In this document: positions 1 through 5,429 of the stretch, in pieces
Position numbering within the stretch: the stretch's first letter is position 1
How the letters are laid out: each line of letters begins with the position of its first letter
Origin: Azonexaceae bacterium
GTDB lineage: Bacteria > Pseudomonadota > Gammaproteobacteria > Burkholderiales > Rhodocyclaceae
Reading direction: 5' to 3'
Assembly (NCBI GenBank): GCA_009469665.1
Contig: SSTB01000200.1
Span: 1-5,429, forward strand
DNA: 5,429 nt
Program-made: the position numbers and the translations under genes
Notes under the pieces: model-generated
Database searches by the model: none
What the model was told of the DNA's origin: nothing
Seen by the model: only the letters and a program-made list of their open reading frames with translations

Positions 1-296
1 AATCCCGACCTACGCTAACCTCATATCCAGCCATCGCTTCCCTGCCTTTCTTCGGTTGATCAACGTCTCGACAACGTCATCCTACCGAACCGAAGCGGTG
101 GCTACCCACCACCCGATTTACAGCAGTTTACGGACTCAATCGAATTTCCGGGGCCGGCTCTTGGCAAAACTTCCATTTGGCATGTTTCACTTTGTTCAAA
201 TGAGAACAGGCCCTAGTGTTAGTGTCTGTACTAACCAATCCAGGCTAAAATCTGACCCTTCTACTGATATGGACAAGGGCGTATGCCCCACGCGGC
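1..296. other. Region without a supportable gene, upstream of the dehydratase gene
   Basis: About 51% GC, well below the right-hand genes. One + strand frame stays open from position 2 to a TGA ending at 334, with a possible TTG start at 56, and would overlap the dehydratase start by 38 bases. I do not accept it as a gene. Its translation is rich in Ser, Thr and Arg and matches no family I recognise, and by hand count over its first 54 codons GC is about 44% at position 1, 52% at position 2 and 69% at position 3. The low first position is unlike ordinary coding sequence. The three reverse frames are broken by stops. A short tandem TAGTGT repeat lies at 214-225 and a 5-bp hairpin (GGTGG/CCACC) at 97-110. 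I found no convincing promoter. It may be intergenic DNA or decayed sequence at the end of a polysaccharide cluster. Confidence 0.5.
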
Positions 297-2111
297 ATGA
301 TGAATCCACGTACGCTAGCCGCCTTCTTGCATGACCTGTTTGCGGTTGCGGCGGCATGGATGCTGGCCTTCTGGCTGCGCTTTAATTTCGATATACCTTC
401 GGAATTCTTTGTTGCGGCCCTGCAATCTTTGTTTTGGGTAATACCTCTCTTTGGCACGCTCTTTTTTTCATTTGGTCTCTATCGGGGTGTGTGGCGATTT
501 GCGAGCCTCTCCGATATGCAGCACATTCTGGCGGCGGTATCGACCGGAGCTGTGTTTGCGGTCATGGCTGTAGTATTCGTTGGACTAGGGCCGATTCCCC
601 GATCTGTCTTGGTTATGCATCCCCTTCTCCTAGTAATAGTGATGGGCGGGAGCCGTTTTGCCTATCGTAGCTGGAAGGAGCATAGACTCTATGGTCCGGC
701 AAGGATGCGAGGGCAGCCAGTCATTGTTCTTGGTGCTGGCGAGGCAGCTGATTCACTGTTGCGAGAGATGAAGCGAAGCGGCCTCTGGTACGCGGTGGCT
801 TTAGCCAGCAACAAGGTAACTAATCAAGGGCGGTGGCTGCACGGTTTGCCTGTATTTGGCCCTATGTCAGTCATTCCAGATCTGGCTGAAAAATACTCGG
901 TCAAGCACGCCATCATGGCCATGCCTAACAGCCGGGCGTCCGAGCGCCGTGAGGCGGCTGAGATTGCATCAGCGGCTGGCCTGACGGTCATGACCATGCC
1001 GTCCTACGACGATTTGCTGGCTGGGCGCCTTTCCGTTTCCAGCATTCGCCGGGTCGAACTCGAGGATCTTTTGGGGCGCGAGGCAGTGTCGCTCGACGAC
1101 GCCGGTTTGCACGATTTGCTGGGCGGCCGGGTCGTGCTGGTTACGGGAGCAGGGGGATCGATCGGCTCCGAGCTCTGCCGGCAAATCGCCAAATTTTTGC
1201 CGGCCCGGCTGGCTTTGGTCGAATCGTCGGAGTTCGGGCTCTACCAGATCGACGAGGAGCTGGGGCAATCATTTCCCGCCTTGGCACGGAGTTGCTGGGC
1301 AGGCGATGTGCGGGATGAGGCGCGGGCAGACGAGATATTGCGGGCGGAAAAGCCCGTGGTCATCTTCCACGCGGCGGCCTACAAGCATGTTCCTCTGATG
1401 GAAAGCGGCAACGCCTGGCAGGCGGTGCGCAACAATGCCCTGGGAACCCTGACCATGGCCCGGGCCGCTCAGCGGGCCGGGGTTGCCAAATTCGTGCTCA
1501 TTTCCACCGACAAGGCGGTCAATCCGACCAACGTCATGGGGGCCACCAAGCGCCTGGCCGAAAGGCTGTGCCGGGCGATCCAGGCGGTTGGCGGCACGCG
1601 CTTCATCACGGTTCGTTTCGGCAATGTATTGGGTAGCAACGGCAGCGTCATTCCCAAGTTCCGCGATCAGATCGCCCGCGGCGGACCGCTGACGGTCACC
1701 CATCCGGATATCGTGCGCTATTTCATGACCATCCCCGAGGCTGCCCAACTGGTTCTCCAGGCAGCGCTGATGGGGGAGGGTGGCGAGATATTCGTTCTCG
1801 ATATGGGCGAGCCCGTGCGAATCGTCGACTTGGCCCGGGATATGATTCGCCTGTCCGGCTTTTCCGAGGACGACATCCCGATCCATTTTTCCGGACTGCG
1901 CCCCGGTGAAAAGCTCTATGAAGAATTGCTCGCCGACGATGAGACCACGCTGCCGACCCCGCACCCCAAGCTCCGCATCGCCCGGTTGGCCGACAACATG
2001 GGCGAGGTCGAGTTGACCGAGCTTCTCAGCTGGCTGGCACCCGGAGTCCGCGAGGTTGCCGAGGTGCGGGCCGGTCTCAAACGTTTTGTACCCGAGTACG
2101 TGCTGCCGTGA
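297..2111 (+). CDS. wbpM: WbpM/CapD/PglF-type membrane nucleotide-sugar 4,6-dehydratase (likely UDP-GlcNAc 4,6-dehydratase)
   Basis: Likely converts UDP-GlcNAc to the UDP-4-keto-6-deoxy sugar, the first step towards 6-deoxy amino sugars in O-antigen, capsule or protein glycans, at the inner face of the cytoplasmic membrane. Four hydrophobic segments are visible at about residues 9-28, 45-63, 77-97 and 103-119. A first Rossmann-like domain starts at VIVLGAGEA (142-150). The catalytic SDR domain starts near 277 with the NAD motif GAGGSIG (284-290), then STDK (403-406), and ends with RPGEKLYEELL (535-545). The usual Tyr-xxx-Lys pair is Met414-xxx-Lys418, as in WbpM and PglF. Length (604) is normal for the long family members. 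The start is the first ATG after an in-frame TAA at 246, but has no good Shine-Dalgarno sequence. The 5' third is about 53% GC against about 64% later. The family is certain; the exact sugar substrate is inferred. Confidence 0.93.
   Translation: MMNPRTLAAFLHDLFAVAAAWMLAFWLRFNFDIPSEFFVAALQSLFWVIPLFGTLFFSFGLYRGVWRFASLSDMQHILAAVSTGAVFAVMAVVFVGLGPIPRSVLVMHPLLLVIVMGGSRFAYRSWKEHRLYGPARMRGQPVIVLGAGEAADSLLREMKRSGLWYAVALASNKVTNQGRWLHGLPVFGPMSVIPDLAEKYSVKHAIMAMPNSRASERREAAEIASAAGLTVMTMPSYDDLLAGRLSVSSIRRVELEDLLGREAVSLDDAGLHDLLGGRVVLVTGAGGSIGSELCRQIAKFLPARLALVESSEFGLYQIDEELGQSFPALARSCWAGDVRDEARADEILRAEKPVVIFHAAAYKHVPLMESGNAWQAVRNNALGTLTMARAAQRAGVAKFVLISTDKAVNPTNVMGATKRLAERLCRAIQAVGGTRFITVRFGNVLGSNGSVIPKFRDQIARGGPLTVTHPDIVRYFMTIPEAAQLVLQAALMGEGGEIFVLDMGEPVRIVDLARDMIRLSGFSEDDIPIHFSGLRPGEKLYEELLADDETTLPTPHPKLRIARLADNMGEVELTELLSWLAPGVREVAEVRAGLKRFVPEYVLP
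1177..1204. repeat. 9-bp perfect inverted repeat inside the dehydratase gene
   Basis: GCCGGCAAA at 1177-1185 is matched by its reverse complement TTTGCCGGC at 1196-1204, with a 10-base spacer. It lies in coding sequence just after the NAD-binding motif. No T-run follows it, so it does not look like an intrinsic terminator. It may be a chance result of GC-rich codons. Confidence 0.4.
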
Positions 2112-2135
2112 GCCGGCTCGGGATCCAATGCCATC

Positions 2136-2139
2136 GGAG
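2136..2139 (+). promoter_or_regulatory. Shine-Dalgarno site that fixes the GTG start of aroA-cmk
   Basis: GGAG lies 6 bases before the GTG at 2146, a good distance for ribosome binding. An ATG at 2128 is in the same frame but meets TAA at 2140 after four codons, so it cannot be the aroA start. The GTG is the first usable start and puts the AroA motif PGSKSISNR at residues 21-29, about where the family has it. Confidence 0.75.
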
Positions 2140-2145
2140 TAATCT

Positions 2146-4089
2146 GTGACAGTTGAATTCATCGATCTTCCCCAGTTATCGGGGGCCGCAGGAACGGTTC
2201 GCCTGCCGGGTTCCAAGAGCATCTCCAACCGTGTTCTACTGTTGGCGGCGCTGGCCGAGGGGGTTACCGAGGTGCGGGACTTGCTTGCCTCCGACGACAC
2301 GGAGCGGATGCTCGACGCACTGAAGGCGCTCGGTGTCGGCGTCACCACCCTGGGTGGCGAAAGCTGGGCGATCGCCGGCTGCGGCGGGCGGTTTCCCGTC
2401 AAGCAGGCCGAGCTGTTCCTGGGTAATGCCGGCACCGCCTTTCGCCCCCTTACCGCGGCCCTGGCCCTGTCTGGGGGCGATTATGTCTTAAAGGGGGTCG
2501 CCCGCATGCACGAGCGGCCGATTGGCGATTTGATCGATGGATTACGCCAATTGGGTGCGGACGTAACCTACCTGGGGAACGAAGGTTACCCGCCTTTGCG
2601 GCTCAGGCCTGCGGCAATCAAACCCGGCGGCGTGCTGCGGGTACGCGGCGACGTCTCCAGCCAGTTCCTCACCGGCCTGCTCATGGCGCTGCCGCTCACG
2701 GGCGTAGAAACTACGGTCGAAGTCGTCGGCGAGTTGATTTCCAAGCCCTACATCGAAATCACCCTGGCCACCATGCGCCGCTTCGGTGTCGACGTGATTC
2801 GCCAGGGATGGCAGCGCTTCACGGTGCCGGCTGGTAGCCGTTACGTCTCGCCGGGTACCGTCTTCGTCGAGGGCGATGCCTCCTCCGCCTCCTACTTCCT
2901 GGCCCTCGGGGCCATCGGCGGCGGGCCGGTGCGGGTGGAAGGGGTCGGCCGGGATTCGATTCAGGGCGACGTCCGTTTTGCCGAAGCCCTTGCGGCCATG
3001 GGGGCGGTCATCGACCTGGGCGACAACTGGATGGAAGCGCGGGCGCCAAAGGCCGGGTTGGTGGGGGTCGACCTCGATTGTAATCACATTCCCGATGCCG
3101 CCATGACCCTGGCGACCACGGCGCTGTTTGCCCGGGGGCCGACGACATTGCGCAACATCGCCAGCTGGCGGGTCAAGGAAACCGACCGCATCGCCGCCAT
3201 GGCGACGGAGCTGCGTAAGCTGGGGGCGGAGGTGGAGGAGGGGGCGGACTACATTCGCATCAGCCCCGTGGCCAAGCTTCACCCGGCCGCCATCGATACC
3301 TACGACGACCACCGCATGGCCATGTGTTTCTCCCTGGCGGCTTTGGCCACGCCCTTGCGCATCAACGATCCCAAATGCGTCGGCAAGACCTTTCCGGATT
3401 ATTTCCCGGTTTTCCTGGCGGTGACCAAGGCAGCGCCGGTAATCGCCATCGACGGCCCCTCCGCCTCGGGCAAAGGTACCGTCGCCGCACGGGTGGCAGC
3501 CGCCCTCGGTTGCGGCTACCTCGATTCCGGCGCCATCTACCGCTTGACCGCCCTGGCGGCGCAACGGGCCGGCCTGGCCTGGGACGACGAAAACGGTGTC
3601 GCGACAGTCGCCGCCGCGCTGGACGTCGTTTTTTCCGAAGGCGTCGTCAAGCTGGGGGGCGAAGACGTGACCGAGGCGATACGCAGCGAGGCGATTTCCT
3701 CCGGAGCGTCCCAGGTAGCGGCCTTGCCCGCCGTGCGCGAGGCCCTTCTTTTTCGCCAGCGGGCATTCGCGACGCTCCCCGGGCTGGTGGCGGACGGCCG
3801 GGACATGGCTTCAGTCGTCTTTCCCCAGGCGGTTCTCAAGGTCTTTCTCACGGCAACGCCCGAGATCAGGGCCGAGCGCCGGCACCGCCAGTTGCTCGCC
3901 GCCGGCGTCGCCGCCGATTTGGCTGCCATCGTCGCCGACCTCAAGGCCCGCGACGCCCGCGACACCGGGCGGGCCGTCGCGCCGCTGCGGCAGGAGGAAG
4001 GCGCGCAGTTGCTGGATACCACGGGGCTCGGCATCGATGCCGCCGTCAATCAGGTTCTCGCCTGGTACAGGGCGGAGTCCGGTCAATAA
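2146..4089 (+). CDS. aroA-cmk: Bifunctional EPSP synthase (AroA) / cytidylate kinase (Cmk) fusion
   Basis: The N-terminal part (about 1-428) is 3-phosphoshikimate 1-carboxyvinyltransferase of the shikimate pathway, joining PEP to shikimate-3-phosphate. It shows PGSKSISNR (21-29), [11 protein letters not shown] (92-102), HERPIGDL (122-129), SSQF (171-174), NHIPDAAMT (313-321), WRVKETDR (341-348), YDDHRMAM (386-393) and [13 protein letters not shown] (408-420). The C-terminal part (about 426-647) is cytidylate kinase, phosphorylating CMP and dCMP. It shows the P-loop GPSASGKGT (437-445), LDSGAIYR (459-466), DGRDM (550-554) and the lid region [13 protein letters not shown] (602-614). Both halves have full family length and no key residue is missing, so both activities are expected in the cytosol. 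Almost no linker separates them. The fused type is already known in betaproteobacteria. The gene starts 34 bases after the dehydratase stop with no terminator between, so co-transcription is possible. Confidence 0.97.
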   Translation: MTVEFIDLPQLSGAAGTVRLPGSKSISNRVLLLAALAEGVTEVRDLLASDDTERMLDALKALGVGVTTLGGESWAIAGCGGRFPVKQAELFLGNAGTAFRPLTAALALSGGDYVLKGVARMHERPIGDLIDGLRQLGADVTYLGNEGYPPLRLRPAAIKPGGVLRVRGDVSSQFLTGLLMALPLTGVETTVEVVGELISKPYIEITLATMRRFGVDVIRQGWQRFTVPAGSRYVSPGTVFVEGDASSASYFLALGAIGGGPVRVEGVGRDSIQGDVRFAEALAAMGAVIDLGDNWMEARAPKAGLVGVDLDCNHIPDAAMTLATTALFARGPTTLRNIASWRVKETDRIAAMATELRKLGAEVEEGADYIRISPVAKLHPAAIDTYDDHRMAMCFSLAALATPLRINDPKCVGKTFPDYFPVFLAVTKAAPVIAIDGPSASGKGTVAARVAAALGCGYLDSGAIYRLTALAAQRAGLAWDDENGVATVAAALDVVFSEGVVKLGGEDVTEAIRSEAISSGASQVAALPAVREALLFRQRAFATLPGLVADGRDMASVVFPQAVLKVFLTATPEIRAERRHRQLLAAGVAADLAAIVADLKARDARDTGRAVAPLRQEEGAQLLDTTGLGIDAAVNQVLAWYRAESGQ

Positions 4090-4093
4090 ACGA

Positions 4094-4123
4094 TTGATCG
4101 CAAAACGTTTTCCCTGATAGAAT
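4094..4123 (+). promoter_or_regulatory. Predicted sigma70-type promoter for rpsA
   Basis: TTGATC (4094-4099, four of six matches to TTGACA) and TAGAAT (4118-4123, five of six matches to TATAAT) are separated by 18 bases, and a TG lies just before the -10 box (4115-4116). Transcription would begin near 4128-4131. The -35 box starts 4 bases after the aroA-cmk stop codon. This would give rpsA its own strong promoter besides read-through from upstream. Predicted from sequence only. Confidence 0.6.
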
Positions 4124-4127
4124 CCCA

Positions 4128-4228
4128 ATCTTTCCCGCCGTTGGCGGGTCGGGTGCCGTCGACCACCGGTCGGCGGCGTTCATCAACCAACCGCCGCTTT
4201 GCGGCAAATCCAGTAGGTTCTCCCATCA
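4128..4228 (+). promoter_or_regulatory. Structured 5' leader of rpsA with three hairpins and a weak Shine-Dalgarno site
   Basis: Three stem-loops follow one another between the predicted transcription start and the rpsA ATG. The first is CCCGCC/GGCGGG with a GTT loop (4134-4148). The second is a 10-bp stem with one G-U pair and an ACC loop (4155-4164 with 4168-4177). The third is GCCGC/GCGGC with a TTT loop (4193-4205). None is followed by a T-run, so they are not intrinsic terminators. CGGCGG (4171-4176) in the second stem could instead pair with CCGCCG at 4135-4140 or 4191-4196, so other folds are possible. The only Shine-Dalgarno-like bases are AGG at 4215-4217, 11 bases before the ATG. 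In E. coli the rpsA leader is also folded into hairpins, lacks a good Shine-Dalgarno site, and is the target of autoregulation by S1. A similar role here is inferred. Confidence 0.6.
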
Positions 4229-5429
4229 ATGGAATCTTTTGCACAACTTTTTGAAGAAAGCCTGGCTCGCCAGGAAATGCGTCAAGGCGAAGTCATCACT
4301 GCCGAAGTGGTGCGCGTCGACCAGAACTTCGTGGTGGTCAACGCCGGCCTGAAATCCGAATCCTACGTCCCGGTCGAGGAATTCCTCAACGACCAGGGCG
4401 AACTCGAAGTGCAGCCGGGCGAATTCGTCCAGGTCGCCATCGAAATGCTCGAAGACGGCTACGGCGAAACCCGTCTCTCCCGCGATCGCGCCAAGCGCAT
4501 CGCCGCCTGGAACTTCCTGGAGCAGGCCCTCAACGAAGGCTCCCTGGTCTCCGGCACCATCACCGGCAAGGTCAAGGGTGGTCTCACCGTCATGTCCAAC
4601 GGCGTGCGCGCCTTCCTGCCCGGTTCCCTGGTGGATATGCGTCCGGTCAAGGACACCACCCCCTACGAAGGCAAGACCCTCGAATTCAAGGTCATCAAGC
4701 TCGACCGCAAGCGCAACAACGTCGTCCTCTCCCGTCGTGCCGTGCTCGAAGCAACCGCCGACAAGGATCGCGAAAAGCTTCTCGAGAACCTCAAGGAAGG
4801 CACTACCGTCAAGGGCATTGTCAAGAACATCACCGACTACGGCGCCTTCGTGGACCTGGGTGGTATCGACGGCCTGCTGCACATCACCGACCTGGCCTGG
4901 CGCCGCGTCCGTCATCCCTCCGAAGTGCTCGCCGTGGGCGACGAAGTCACCGCCAAGATTCTCAAGTTCGACGCCGAGAAGAACCGTGTCTCCCTGGGCT
5001 TGAAGCAGCTCGGCGAAGATCCCTGGGTGGGCATCGCCCGCCGCTACCCGGCCGGCACCCGTCTCTTTGGCAAGGTCACCAACCTCACCGACTACGGCTC
5101 CTTCGTCGAGATCGAGCAGGGCATCGAAGGCCTGGTGCACGTCTCCGAAATGGATTGGACCAACAAGAACGTCCATCCTTCCAAGGTCGTCCAGCTGGGC
5201 GACGAAGTCGAAGTCATGATCCTCGAGATCGACGAAGACCGCCGCCGCATCTCCCTCGGCATGAAGCAGTGCAAGGCCAATCCGTGGGAAGAGTTCGCCC
5301 AGAACCACAAGAAGGGCGACAAGGTGAAGGGCGCCATCAAGTCGATTACCGACTTCGGCATCTTCATCGGCCTCTCCGGCGCCATCGACGGCCTGGTCCA
5401 CCTCTCCGACCTGTCCTGGTCCGCCACCG
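4229..5429 (+). CDS. rpsA: 30S ribosomal protein S1, 3' end cut by the window edge
   Basis: Ribosomal protein S1 binds mRNA on the small ribosomal subunit and helps start translation of structured or weak Shine-Dalgarno messages. The visible 400 residues start [12 protein letters not shown], nearly the same as E. coli S1, which supports this ATG. Repeated S1 (OB-fold) domains are visible at about 20-86, 104-170, 191-259 and 276-346, and a fifth starts near 363. Family signatures include [10 protein letters not shown] (127-136), [13 protein letters not shown] (200-212), [10 protein letters not shown] (257-266), [11 protein letters not shown] (304-314) and [11 protein letters not shown] (372-382). 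The family is usually about 560 residues, so roughly 160 residues lie beyond the window. The frame is open to the last base. Codons end mostly in C or G, with CTC, GTC, ACC and AAG dominating, as expected for a highly expressed gene. ihfB often follows rpsA in proteobacteria, but that cannot be seen here. Confidence 0.98.
   Translation, partial: MESFAQLFEESLARQEMRQGEVITAEVVRVDQNFVVVNAGLKSESYVPVEEFLNDQGELEVQPGEFVQVAIEMLEDGYGETRLSRDRAKRIAAWNFLEQALNEGSLVSGTITGKVKGGLTVMSNGVRAFLPGSLVDMRPVKDTTPYEGKTLEFKVIKLDRKRNNVVLSRRAVLEATADKDREKLLENLKEGTTVKGIVKNITDYGAFVDLGGIDGLLHITDLAWRRVRHPSEVLAVGDEVTAKILKFDAEKNRVSLGLKQLGEDPWVGIARRYPAGTRLFGKVTNLTDYGSFVEIEQGIEGLVHVSEMDWTNKNVHPSKVVQLGDEVEVMILEIDEDRRRISLGMKQCKANPWEEFAQNHKKGDKVKGAIKSITDFGIFIGLSGAIDGLVHLSDLSWSAT

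Noticed and set aside
161..205. TTGGCA at 161-166 and 177-182, considered as -35 boxes of a promoter for the dehydratase gene
   Set aside because: No hexamer resembling TATAAT is found 16-18 bases downstream of either.
2110..2119. Palindrome GAGCCGGCTC at the dehydratase stop, considered as a terminator
   Set aside because: It has no loop bases and no T-run follows, so it cannot act as an ordinary intrinsic terminator. A 10-base palindrome is not rare in GC-rich DNA.
1269..2435. 388-codon open frame on the - strand across the dehydratase end and the aroA start
   Set aside because: It crosses two well-supported + strand genes, resembles no family, and is explained by high GC with few antisense stops.
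2542..3564. 340-codon open frame on the - strand opposite aroA-cmk
   Set aside because: The translation is Gly, Arg and His rich without motifs, and it lies opposite a fully conserved AroA-Cmk.
3324..4097. 257-codon + strand open frame in another frame over the Cmk part
   Set aside because: The Arg/Gly/Pro-rich translation is typical of a frame-shifted reading of GC-rich coding DNA. The real frame has every Cmk motif.
4134..4177. GC-rich hairpins after aroA-cmk, considered as a rho-independent terminator
   Set aside because: Neither stem is followed by a run of T on either strand, and they lie downstream of a good promoter within the rpsA leader.
4226..5401. 391-codon open frame on the - strand opposite rpsA
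   Set aside because: It is a shadow of rpsA. Strong codon bias in S1 avoids the codons that would give stops on the other strand. The translation is a low-complexity mix rich in Asp, Gly, Val and His, while the + strand frame matches S1 over 400 residues.

Overview
The window looks like chromosomal DNA from a high-GC proteobacterium, most likely a betaproteobacterium (Rhodocyclales or Burkholderiales are the best guesses). The main reasons are the aroA, cmk, rpsA gene order, an AroA-Cmk fusion of a kind I know from betaproteobacterial annotations, and a ribosomal protein S1 very similar to the proteobacterial type. All genes are on the + strand.

Layout: positions 1-296 hold no gene I can support. 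A 604-residue membrane-anchored nucleotide-sugar 4,6-dehydratase of the WbpM/CapD/PglF family follows (297-2111), typical of the end of an O-antigen or capsule cluster. After only 34 bases comes a 647-residue fusion of EPSP synthase (AroA) and cytidylate kinase (Cmk) (2146-4089). A sigma70-like promoter begins 4 bases after its stop codon. It is followed by a leader of about 100 nt with three GC-rich hairpins and then rpsA (ribosomal protein S1), which runs off the right edge after 400 codons (4229-5429).

How it fits together: the left part belongs to surface-polysaccharide synthesis, making a 6-deoxy-4-keto sugar nucleotide. The right part is the conserved housekeeping block for aromatic amino acid synthesis (AroA), CMP/dCMP phosphorylation (Cmk) and translation (S1). 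By hand count GC is about 52% over 1-900 and about 64% just after. The change falls inside the dehydratase gene, which suggests that the edge of a variable polysaccharide island lies within that gene.

I see no CRISPR array, tRNA, insertion sequence or clearly undescribed system. The points most worth a second look are the fusion junction of AroA-Cmk, the folded rpsA leader, and the compositional step and gene order at the polysaccharide/aro boundary.
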